DNA of 7,163 bases, from NCBI GenBank assembly GCA_958425285.1, contig CATZVV010000091.1, forward strand, positions 1 to 7,163, in the 5' to 3' direction. Position 1 is the stretch's first letter. Each line of letters begins with the position of its first letter. The translations under genes and the position numbers were made by a program. The notes beneath the pieces were generated by a model. The model did not search any database. It worked only from the letters and a program-made list of their open reading frames with translations, and was not told the DNA's origin. Source of the stretch: an uncultured Lachnoclostridium sp. Lineage in GTDB: Bacteria > Bacillota > Clostridia > Lachnospirales > Lachnospiraceae. Of this stretch, positions 1 through 5,821 are shown in pieces.

Positions 1-84
1 GTAGGCAAGGATAAAACTGTTCTTATCCGGGGCAGAAGGTTTGTATTCGTTGTGATAAGTATGTGGTGCGATGTCCTGAATCAT
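1..84 (-). CDS. Partial 5' end of a probable NudC-like NAD(+) diphosphatase (Nudix family)
   Basis: Reading the minus strand from the ATG at 84-82 gives 28 uninterrupted codons that run off the left edge, beginning MIQDIAPHTYHNEYKP and ending SFILAY. An AAAGG ribosome binding site lies on the minus strand at 100-96, 11 bases before the start. The opening MIQDIxPHxxxNxY followed by a short strand with an F-I-L core resembles, from memory, the N-terminus of clostridial NAD(+) diphosphatases, which cleave NAD(H) or NAD-capped RNA ends to NMN and AMP. The Nudix box and zinc-binding cysteines would lie outside the window, so the family cannot be confirmed here. The gene is transcribed away from the regulator operon and is probably a functionally unrelated neighbour. 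That this is a coding start is fairly secure; the product name is tentative. Confidence 0.6.
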   Translation of the reverse strand, partial: MIQDIAPHTYHNEYKPSAPDKNSFILAY

Positions 85-126
85 ATTGTAGATATCCTTT
101 TCTTTATTTTGTTATAAAATAATTTC

Positions 127-145
127 ATAAGATTCTGATAAGATT
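127..145. repeat. 8-base direct repeat ATAAGATT with 11-base period
   Basis: ATAAGATT occurs at 127-134 and again at 138-145, so the copies lie one helical turn apart on the same DNA face. It lies between the two divergent genes, just upstream of the possible leftward -10. It could be a regulator-binding site, but in DNA this AT-rich such repeats also arise by chance. Confidence 0.3.
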
Positions 146-196
146 ATTTGTGAGTGTAGTTATAAATTCTTTATGGTTTATCAGAAAAATATAAGA

Positions 197-233
197 AGAT
201 AATGAGTGGCAAAATAATACAGATTCATTATCT
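197..233. repeat. Inverted repeat, 9-base perfect arms extended to 11
   Basis: AGATAATGA at 197-205 is the exact reverse complement of TCATTATCT at 225-233. One G-T wobble and one further A-T pair extend the arms to 11 bases (197-207 and 223-233) around a 15-base spacer. No T-tract follows on the plus strand, so it is not a rightward terminator. It lies about 110 bases upstream of the regulator promoter and could be an operator for a dimeric protein. No function can be assigned. Confidence 0.4.
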
Positions 234-340
234 GTTCATAGTATATTCTTGGAGTTTTGTAAAAGCAAGCAATAAATATTTATTCTGAAAAAAGACAATA
301 TGTCAGATAATTTAATAATAATACAAAGAAAATTCATAGG

Positions 341-369
341 TATACAAAAAAAACTAGATAGTTTATAAT
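341..369 (+). promoter_or_regulatory. Sigma-A-type promoter of the regulator/kinase/pseudo-ABC operon
   Basis: TATACA at 341-346 (4 of 6 matches to TTGACA) is followed after exactly 17 bases by a perfect TATAAT at 364-369. Transcription would begin near 377-379, giving a leader of about 48 bases before the TTG start of the response regulator. No other promoter is evident before the terminator at about 4584, so the three genes probably form one transcript. Confidence 0.65.
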
Positions 370-387
370 AGAATTTCAGAAGGATTA

Positions 388-429
388 ATGTTAGTATATG
401 CGGAAATAGACAGGGAGGAAGAAGATTGA
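388..429 (+). CDS. Possible 13-codon leader ORF overlapping the regulator start
   Basis: An ATG at 388 opens a 13-codon frame (MLVYAEIDREEED) ending with TGA at 427-429. That stop overlaps the TTG start codon of the response regulator at 426-428 as TTGA. The frame contains the regulator's own Shine-Dalgarno sequence. An AAGGA at 380-384 could serve the ORF, but it is only 3 bases from the ATG and close to the predicted transcript start. It may be a coupling leader or a chance frame. Confidence 0.22.
   Translation: MLVYAEIDREEED
412..420 (+). promoter_or_regulatory. Ribosome binding site that fixes the TTG start of the response regulator
   Basis: AGGGAGGAA at 412-420 is a near-ideal Shine-Dalgarno sequence, and its GGAGG core (414-418) ends 7 bases before TTG at 426. 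Translation from there gives MKVLIADDE, the canonical first strand and acidic pair of a receiver domain, so the TTG is the real start. Confidence 0.85.
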
Positions 430-2045
430 AGGTATTAATAGCAGATGATGAAATAAAGGTATGTCGGCTGATCCAGCACCTTGTAGATTGGGATGCCCTG
501 GAAATGGATATTGTTGGTTTTGCAAATGATGGAAAAACTGCTTATGAAAGTATTTGTGAAAAGAAACCGGATATTGTGATTACAGATATACGTATGCCGG
601 TATATGATGGACTTGAACTGATACGCAGGGCAAAAGAAGTGAATCCGGAGATTAATTTCATAGTAATCAGCGGTTACAGTCAGTTTGAATATGCACAGCA
701 GGCAATCAAGTATGGGGTAAAAGACTACCTGCTGAAACCATTAAAAAAGAGAGAACTGGAAAACTCATTAACTGAAATTAAAGAATCACATGAATCTCTG
801 ATTAAGAGTACCAGAATCAGAAACGAAATGGAATCTATCATTGAAGCATCCAGAGAACATATACGGGAGAATTTTCTTATGAAAACGCTCCAAAACTCAG
901 CAACTAATCCGCTAAAAGCAGATATGAGTCTGGAACAGTTGAATGAACAGTATGGTTGTAAATTTCATAAAGGATTTTTTACAGCAGTCAGAGTCAGGCC
1001 ATTTTTCTCAAAAAATTCGGACAAATCTGCCGGTGACAGTGAAGAATTTGTAATGAACAAAATTCATCAGATGGTAAAAGAAAAATTGGAGATATACTGC
1101 GAAACTTATATGTCTACAGTATATCAGGATGAAATCGTATGCATTTTAAATACAGTGGATAAAGAGATTGAACCAGTCAGAAAAAAGCTAAAACATTTGA
1201 TAGTTAATGTATCTAATTTGAAAACTGTATTTCCTGATATCAGAATAAGGATCGGACAGGGAAATACACATAGTTCTTATATGGGAATCACGGATAGTTT
1301 CCGAGAGGCAGAACTGGCGATCATGAATCGAATGGGCGAAAATGAAGATACATATATCTGCTACAGTGAAGACAGTAAAAGTGGAAAAACTAAAGAAGAA
1401 ATTTTTGACAGTGGTCTGCGAAATGAAATTCTGACCTATCAGGAAAGAATGGATATTGAAGGAACCCTCCGCCTTGTTGACAAGGTTGGAGAGAAATTGA
1501 AGCCATTTAAGTATGACGGAAAACTGGTTTATGAAGTTTTTGGTGAATTAGTTGAAACATTGCGGTTTGGTATGAAATATTCTCGTGAAGGCAGAAATCT
1601 TTTTCTGATTGAAGATTATAAAAAACAGTACAGAAGGATATGGGATTATGATGAACTCTTTCAGTGGATCAAATCGGATCTGTCCCGGGTGCATCAGGTT
1701 TATATGAAGAATATTCAGGATGAAGAGAGTAAACCGATACGTGATGCAAAGAAATATATCCATGATAATTTCAACAAACATATCAGTCTGGAGAATGTCA
1801 GTGAGTATATTGGATTTAATGCTGCCTATTTTTCTACACTGTTTAAGAAAGAAACAGGAAAAAATTTCCTTGAGTATGTGACAGAGCTTCGTATCCAAAA
1901 TGCAAAGAACTATCTCATACAGACTAATTATGACATTGCGGAAGTAGCATCTGCAGTAGGATATAATGATCTGAAATATTTTTCTAAATTGTTTAAGAAG
2001 ACAACAGGATTGAATCCTTCAGAATTTAGAAAGTTATATAGTTAA
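426..2045 (+). CDS. YesN-type response regulator, receiver plus AraC-family DNA-binding domain
   Basis: This 539-residue cytoplasmic transcription factor should be phosphorylated by the adjacent kinase and control target promoters. The receiver domain spans about residues 1-118. It has the acidic pair D7/D8, phosphoacceptor D54 within TDIRMP, S82 at the switch position and K104 in LLKPL. The middle region (about 120-430) is the divergent linker typical of YesN proteins. A stretch near 270-300 (IRIGQG, then SFREAELAI) resembles the degenerate GGDEF-like fold seen in such regulators. The C-terminal AraC/XylS domain (about 436-539) holds two helix-turn-helix units, with FKKETG and FKKTTGLNPSEFR marking the ends of the first and second. 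Length and domain order are normal for the family. The start is TTG with a strong ribosome binding site, and the next gene follows after 24 bases. The likely target is the mgl operon downstream, by inference from position. Confidence 0.93.
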   Translation: MKVLIADDEIKVCRLIQHLVDWDALEMDIVGFANDGKTAYESICEKKPDIVITDIRMPVYDGLELIRRAKEVNPEINFIVISGYSQFEYAQQAIKYGVKDYLLKPLKKRELENSLTEIKESHESLIKSTRIRNEMESIIEASREHIRENFLMKTLQNSATNPLKADMSLEQLNEQYGCKFHKGFFTAVRVRPFFSKNSDKSAGDSEEFVMNKIHQMVKEKLEIYCETYMSTVYQDEIVCILNTVDKEIEPVRKKLKHLIVNVSNLKTVFPDIRIRIGQGNTHSSYMGITDSFREAELAIMNRMGENEDTYICYSEDSKSGKTKEEIFDSGLRNEILTYQERMDIEGTLRLVDKVGEKLKPFKYDGKLVYEVFGELVETLRFGMKYSREGRNLFLIEDYKKQYRRIWDYDELFQWIKSDLSRVHQVYMKNIQDEESKPIRDAKKYIHDNFNKHISLENVSEYIGFNAAYFSTLFKKETGKNFLEYVTELRIQNAKNYLIQTNYDIAEVASAVGYNDLKYFSKLFKKTTGLNPSEFRKLYS

Positions 2046-2069
2046 TCAAAATGTGCAGGTGCAAAAACT

Positions 2070-3104
2070 ATGAAAAAAAGAAATATATTTAGCAGACAGG
2101 CAGTTAATTTTTTGTGGGTTCTTCTGGGATTAGGGGCAGGTCTTCAGTTTATAGAAGTTATATGGGCTGCATCGAAAGGATATCTGGGATTCTTTTCTAT
2201 GATGGTGGTTGTTGTGACAGAGATAGTTATTACAGGAAGCATTTATGTGATTATTTATAAGTTTCTGATAAAACCATGTAATGAGACCAGAAAATTATTC
2301 AAACATTTTATACAGAGTGGAAGTTTTCAGGAACTGATTGATCAGGATTATCAGATTTTTCCAGAGCAGAATGAAGTAATGCAGAAGCTGGATTCCATAT
2401 TGGATAAAAAGAACATTATTGAGTTATCGACAAAACATGCAGAACTTCTTGCACTGCAAAATCAGATCAATCCTCATTTTCTGTATAATACGCTGGAAGC
2501 AATACGAGGAGATGCGCTATGTGAAGGAATTGATAGTATTGCTGATACGACGGAAGCATTGTCTACATTTTTCAGATATACCATCACGGATACAGGAAAT
2601 CTGGTTTCAGTAGAAGATGAACTGGAGAATGTAGAGAATTATTTTAAAATACAGCAGTATCGTTTTGGAGATAAACTGGATATGAGAGTTAATTTTCCGG
2701 ATGACTATGCAAGGATCCTGGAATGTAAACTCCCTAAACTTACTTTGCAACCTGTAGTTGAAAATGCAATTTTCCATGGTCTGGAAGCGAAAGCAGAAGG
2801 TGGAGTTATCACCATTTCACTGGAGATGACAGAGAAGAAACTTCTGATCAATATTCATGATGACGGAATTGGAATTGACGAAGAAGAGCTTATAAAGATC
2901 AACCAGAGACTGGAGATAACTTCAGGGCCGCTGACAGAAGAGAAGCGTAAACGTGGAGGTATTGCTCTGCCGAATGTATCCAGGCGTATTAAGCTGTTAT
3001 TTGGGGATGAATATGGAATACATATTTATAGTATTCCTAATCTTGGAACAGAAGTCAGGATATCGGTACCGATCATTACAAACAGGGAGCAGAGAAATCA
3101 GTGA
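2070..3104 (+). CDS. Short YesM-type sensor histidine kinase (HisKA_7TM/His_kinase family) lacking an extracellular sensor domain
   Basis: This 344-residue membrane kinase should phosphorylate the upstream YesN-like regulator. Two hydrophobic segments, about 11-33 and 41-66, are separated by only about 7 residues. A HAMP-like linker follows (about 64-115, with P69). The His_kinase motif is QNQINPHFLYNTLE with H136 as phosphoacceptor. The ATPase domain shows the N-box around E231/N232 (LQPVVENA), the G1 box D265-G-I-G (HDDGIGID) and the G2-type segment GGIALPNVSRRIK (296-308). All catalytic motifs look intact. Typical YesM kinases are near 570-600 residues, with a large Cache-like domain between the two membrane helices. 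That domain is absent here, so the signal must come from the membrane, the cytoplasm or a partner protein. The ATG has a modest AGGTG site 8 bases upstream. The stop codon overlaps the next gene's start as GTGA, implying translational coupling. Confidence 0.92.
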   Translation: MKKRNIFSRQAVNFLWVLLGLGAGLQFIEVIWAASKGYLGFFSMMVVVVTEIVITGSIYVIIYKFLIKPCNETRKLFKHFIQSGSFQELIDQDYQIFPEQNEVMQKLDSILDKKNIIELSTKHAELLALQNQINPHFLYNTLEAIRGDALCEGIDSIADTTEALSTFFRYTITDTGNLVSVEDELENVENYFKIQQYRFGDKLDMRVNFPDDYARILECKLPKLTLQPVVENAIFHGLEAKAEGGVITISLEMTEKKLLINIHDDGIGIDEEELIKINQRLEITSGPLTEEKRKRGGIALPNVSRRIKLLFGDEYGIHIYSIPNLGTEVRISVPIITNREQRNQ

Positions 3105-4525
3105 AAAGAGAATTACTGAATATAGAAGGCGGAAAGATAAAAAAAGGGAATAATGTTATATTTGATGATCTGTCTCTGGAACTGTTTCAGGGAGAAATAA
3201 CAGGAATCGTATTCGATGATATTCTGGAACAGAAGCTCTTTATTGATATGCTGCTTGGAGATGTTTTACTTTATTCAGGAAAGATTTTTGTAAATGAGGA
3301 AAGGAAAGCTTATGAAGAAGCTGCCAGATTGTTAAAACAGCAGGTGGCGGTGATTGGTTCTAAAAGTAAATTACTGCCTTCTATTACGATAGAAGATAAT
3401 ATATTTCTTTTTTCAGACAGAAAACTGTTTCTGGATCAGAAAGAGTATAGAGAACGTTTCCAGAAGTTAAGGACGGAACTGAATATTTCGGATGATATGC
3501 CTCATAAAGTCAGAAATTTATCTGCCAAGGAAAAGGTTATTATAGAATTACTTAAAGCCTATGAGGAAAGAAAGAAAATTGTGATTCTGGATGAGATTAC
3601 CAGCCTTTTATCAGAAAAGGATCTGGGAGAAGTGTTTTCTCTTATTGACAAAATGAAATCCCAGATGTCATTTCTGGTTACAGTAGGATTTGAAGATTTT
3701 ATTATGGAATGGATGGAATCTATTGCAGTTGTTCAAAATGGAAGAACTACATTTGTATCTGGGATTTCTCAGTTAAACTGTAAGTTGAGTAAAGTTCTGA
3801 AAGCTCTGATATATGAAAATAAGGCAGAAACATTTGGAGCCTATGGGCAGAAAGTAATAAATGGGCAGAACAATGTATTAGAAGTAAGAGATGTAAGTAC
3901 CTGTTATCTGAAGAATCTTAATTTTACATTGTGTTCCGGAGAGCTGCTTAAGATTTATTATTCAGATGAAAAAAGCAAGAGCAGTTTCTGGGAAATGTTT
4001 TCGGGAGAAGAGAGCATTGAAGAAGGACAGATTTATATTTCTGAGAAATTGTATAAGGTATCAAATATGAGCCAGGCAGTACGTGAGGGCGTAGGGTTTA
4101 TAACAGAAGCACCGTATAGGAGCATGATCCTGGATAATATGAGTGCAACGGAAAATGTGAGTGTGCCGCTGCATGAAAAGGTAAGAGGATTCTGGTTTGC
4201 GAAAAAGTATACCAGAAGTGTAAGTGATTTCCTTCAGAACGATGAGCTGAATAAGAAGAAACTGAAAAATATTGGAAATGCAGAACTACAGAAGCTGGCC
4301 TATGAAAAATGGCTGGTGTATCAGCCAAAGATTGTGATCATTGAGAATCCATTTACAGATATGGATATTAATATGAGGGAAATTACAAGAAAGATGATCG
4401 GAGCATTGCAGAAAAGAGGAATCGGAGTAATTCTTCTTACTGCTAACTTTGCAATTATGAATAAAATCAAGGGAGAATCCATGTTTATTAAGCACGGTGT
4501 GCTGACAAGAGAAGAAGAATGGTAA
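3101..4525 (+). CDS. Degenerate RbsA/MglA-like tandem ABC protein, predicted non-hydrolysing pseudo-ATPase
   Basis: This 474-residue protein follows the two-cassette layout of sugar-importer ATPases, slightly shorter than the usual 500. It has lost most catalytic motifs. In the N-half, FDDILEQK (38-45) replaces the Walker A GENGAGKS, Q44 sits at the lysine position, S87 replaces the Q-loop Gln, LSAKE (139-143) replaces the signature, and G196 replaces the switch His. Only Walker B ILDE (162-165) survives. In the C-half, the Walker A glycines are gone (YYSDEKSKSS, 286-295, though K293-S294 remain), IGNAELQK (391-398) replaces LSGGNQQK, and IIEN with E415-N416 replaces the Walker B Asp-Glu. A conserved KWL (403-405) and ENVSVP (350-355) confirm the family. 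The start is GTG, overlapping the kinase stop by 4 bases, with AGGGAG 11 bases upstream. A long open frame in a coupled operon argues against decay. I infer a regulatory role with the kinase. It could instead be an ATPase with atypical motifs. Confidence 0.85.
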   Translation: MKRELLNIEGGKIKKGNNVIFDDLSLELFQGEITGIVFDDILEQKLFIDMLLGDVLLYSGKIFVNEERKAYEEAARLLKQQVAVIGSKSKLLPSITIEDNIFLFSDRKLFLDQKEYRERFQKLRTELNISDDMPHKVRNLSAKEKVIIELLKAYEERKKIVILDEITSLLSEKDLGEVFSLIDKMKSQMSFLVTVGFEDFIMEWMESIAVVQNGRTTFVSGISQLNCKLSKVLKALIYENKAETFGAYGQKVINGQNNVLEVRDVSTCYLKNLNFTLCSGELLKIYYSDEKSKSSFWEMFSGEESIEEGQIYISEKLYKVSNMSQAVREGVGFITEAPYRSMILDNMSATENVSVPLHEKVRGFWFAKKYTRSVSDFLQNDELNKKKLKNIGNAELQKLAYEKWLVYQPKIVIIENPFTDMDINMREITRKMIGALQKRGIGVILLTANFAIMNKIKGESMFIKHGVLTREEEW

Positions 4526-4528
4526 AAC

Positions 4529-4584
4529 AAAAAAAGACGAATGTGCAATAATGATAAAAAATTTGGATAATTCGTCTTTTTTTT
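4529..4584 (+). terminator. Intrinsic terminator of the regulator/kinase/pseudo-ABC operon
   Basis: Three bases after the pseudo-ABC stop, AAAAAAAGACGAAT (4529-4542) is fully complementary to ATTCGTCTTTTTTT (4570-4583), and the stem ends in an eight-T run (4577-4584). The loop is long (27 bases) and the stem GC-poor, so termination may be partial. The A-tract at its left end could also let it work on the opposite strand. It separates the signalling operon from mglB. Confidence 0.75.
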
Positions 4585-4628
4585 GTACAAAAATAAGAAA
4601 CAAAAGAATGTCCCCCTTAATCTAAATA

Positions 4629-4659
4629 TCAAAAGTTGAAAAAATAGGACCTCAAAGTT
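4629..4659. promoter_or_regulatory. Candidate regulator-binding direct repeat at the mglB promoter
   Basis: TCAAAAGTT (4629-4637) and TCAAAGTT (4652-4659) are near-identical direct repeats, with their GTT ends 22 bases apart, about two helical turns. AraC-family proteins commonly bind direct repeats at about this spacing. One copy overlaps the -35 box and the other the spacer up to the -10. This could be the site of the upstream YesN-like regulator. The link is inferred and the repeats are short and AT-rich. Confidence 0.3.
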
Positions 4660-4664
4660 AATAT
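4636..4664 (+). promoter_or_regulatory. Probable promoter of the mgl operon
   Basis: TTGAAA at 4636-4641 (5 of 6 matches to TTGACA) is followed after 17 bases by TAATAT at 4659-4664 (4 of 6 matches to TATAAT). The transcript would begin near 4671, leaving a leader of about 45 bases before mglB. The weak -10 fits an activated promoter. An unusual C5 run (TCCCCCTTAA, 4611-4620) stands out just upstream, near -55. Confidence 0.55.
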
Positions 4665-4701
4665 GAATATACAAAATAACAAACGCGTAAAATAAACTAA
4701 T

Positions 4702-4708
4702 GGGAGGG
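4702..4708 (+). promoter_or_regulatory. Strong ribosome binding site of mglB
   Basis: GGGAGGG at 4702-4708 ends 7 bases before the ATG at 4716. This near-consensus site matches the high expression expected of a binding protein and fixes the start of its signal peptide. Confidence 0.8.
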
Positions 4709-4715
4709 TTTACAA

Positions 4716-5771
4716 ATGAAGAAAAAGTTATTAAGTGTCTTAATGGCAGCAGTAATGGTAGCCGGTGTTGGCGGCGTAGGTGCAGCACAGGTAAAGGCTG
4801 ATGATGAGAAGATTCTTGGTGCAGGTATTTATTCAGCTTCTGATAACTTCAACTCTTATATTGGAAAAGCGATTACAAATGCATGCGATGGAATCTTTAA
4901 AACAAACATCGAAGATGGACAGAATGACCAGTCCACACAGAACAATCAGGTTGATACAATGCTGGCTAAAGGCGCTTCTGCAGTTGCAGTTTCTGTATGT
5001 GATGTAACAGCAGCTCCGACACTGATCCAGAAATGTAAAGACGCAGGAAATGTTCCGATCATTTTCTTCAACAAAGAGATAACAGATTACGATGTAATTA
5101 ATTCTTATGAAAATGCTTATCAGGTAACATCTACAGGTGGAGATTATGGTGCATCTATTCAGGCACAGATGGTAATCGACTACTGGAAAGAACATCCGGA
5201 AATGGATAAAAACGGTGATGGAAAATTACAGCTTGTATATCTGATGGGTGACCCGGGACATACAGCATCCCAGCCGAGATGTGATTATCTCAAGAGCACG
5301 ATCGAAGATGCAGGAATTGAGATTGACCTTCTTGCAGAAGATACAGGAATGTGGGTAACAGCAACTGCAAAAGAAAAAATGGATGCATGGGTATCTAAAT
5401 ACGGTGACGAAATTGAATGCTGCGTAGCAGGAAACGATGCAATGGCACTTGGTGCTTTATCAGCAGTAGAAGCAGCCGGATTTAATACAGATGGAGAAGA
5501 AAGCAGCAAATACATTCCGATTTATGGAATTGATGCTCTTCCTGAAATTCTTTCCAAGATTGAAAGCGGTGAGATCACAGGTTCCGTATTACAGGATGCT
5601 AAGACTCAGGGACAGACAATTGTAAAAATGGCAGAGAACCTTACAAGTGGTAAAGACGCTGTGGATGGAATCGAAGGTGTAGAAGTGGAAGAAGAAGCAA
5701 AAGCTGTACGAGTTCCATATCAGGCAATCACCAAAGATAATCTTGATTTAGCAAAGTCAACTTATGAATAA
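4716..5771 (+). CDS. mglB: Galactose/glucose-type ABC transporter substrate-binding protein
   Basis: This 351-residue extracytoplasmic protein binds galactose, glucose or a close analogue and delivers it to the MglAC transporter. Compared from memory with E. coli MglB, it shares NDQSxQNxQVD (70-80), FFNKE (117-121), the calcium loop DKNGDGKLQ (164-172) with E234, DTxMW (209-213), GNDAMALGA (239-247) and GIDALPE (271-277). Sugar contacts kept by alignment are D43, F45, N119, H182, R188, W213, N240 and D273. Two differ: A184 at the E. coli D154 position and Q293 at the N256 position. The N-terminus is a signal peptide with a likely cleavage after VKA (residue 28). There is no lipobox cysteine, the first Cys being C57, which is unusual for a Gram-positive binding protein. 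The mature part has six cysteines. It is the first gene of its operon, with mglA 75 bases downstream. Confidence 0.93.
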   Translation: MKKKLLSVLMAAVMVAGVGGVGAAQVKADDEKILGAGIYSASDNFNSYIGKAITNACDGIFKTNIEDGQNDQSTQNNQVDTMLAKGASAVAVSVCDVTAAPTLIQKCKDAGNVPIIFFNKEITDYDVINSYENAYQVTSTGGDYGASIQAQMVIDYWKEHPEMDKNGDGKLQLVYLMGDPGHTASQPRCDYLKSTIEDAGIEIDLLAEDTGMWVTATAKEKMDAWVSKYGDEIECCVAGNDAMALGALSAVEAAGFNTDGEESSKYIPIYGIDALPEILSKIESGEITGSVLQDAKTQGQTIVKMAENLTSGKDAVDGIEGVEVEEEAKAVRVPYQAITKDNLDLAKSTYE

Positions 5772-5784
5772 AAAATAACTGATT

Positions 5785-5821
5785 TTACAGGCAGGCATTC
5801 GTTTTAAACGGATGCCTGTAA
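5785..5821 (+). promoter_or_regulatory. Intercistronic hairpin between mglB and mglA
   Basis: GGCATTCGTTT (5794-5804) pairs with AAACGGATGCC (5806-5816) with one G-U pair; the innermost pairs must open to form a loop. TTACA (5785-5789) and TGTAA (5817-5821) extend the stem past a 4-base bulge, GGCA (5790-5793). Because GGCA is duplicated, TTACAGGCA (5785-5793) can instead pair with TGCCTGTAA (5813-5821), so two folds compete. An A-rich run follows rather than T, so it is not a standard terminator. Such hairpins often protect binding-protein mRNA from 3' decay, raising MglB over MglA. Confidence 0.7.

Larger units (their letters stand above)
85..425. other. Divergent intergenic region between the NudC-like gene and the regulator operon
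   Basis: This 341-base stretch is very AT-rich and carries no credible gene on either strand apart from a possible 13-codon leader ORF at 388-429. It contains a well-formed rightward promoter at 341-369, an 8-base direct repeat at 127-145 and an inverted repeat at 197-233. For the leftward gene, TATAAC on the minus strand (116-111) is a possible -10 element, but I see no convincing -35 box at the right distance. I see no riboswitch or tRNA fold. Confidence 0.7.

Noticed and set aside
85..425. Riboswitch or structured leader RNA upstream of the regulator
   Set aside because: The predicted transcript leader is under 50 bases and no known riboswitch core is recognisable. The inverted repeat at 197-233 is upstream of the promoter.
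1548..1898. A 116-codon open frame on the minus strand inside the response regulator gene
   Set aside because: It lies fully opposite a clear receiver/AraC gene, has no recognisable domain, and its composition is that of an antisense shadow.
2070..2270. MglB reporting directly to the kinase outside the cell, as ChvE does with VirA
   Set aside because: Only about 7 residues lie between the two membrane helices, too few to dock a binding protein.
3101..4525. The pseudo-ABC gene as a decaying pseudogene or a sequencing artefact
   Set aside because: There is no frameshift or internal stop over 474 codons, the frame is coupled to the kinase, non-motif family positions are kept, and the substitutions are specific to catalytic motifs in both halves.
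4677..4691. Possible CcpA catabolite (cre) site around ACGCGT before mglB
   Set aside because: Only the A-rich half and central CG fit the cre consensus; the TG and CA ends are missing.
4098..4788. Three overlapping minus-strand open frames across the pseudo-ABC end and the mglB promoter region
   Set aside because: They are antisense to a gene, a terminator and a promoter. Their low-complexity, Phe/Leu/Ser-rich translations come from reversed A-rich DNA.
4833..5515. Minus-strand open frames inside mglB
   Set aside because: They lie opposite a strongly conserved MglB coding sequence, and no motif or ribosome binding site supports them.
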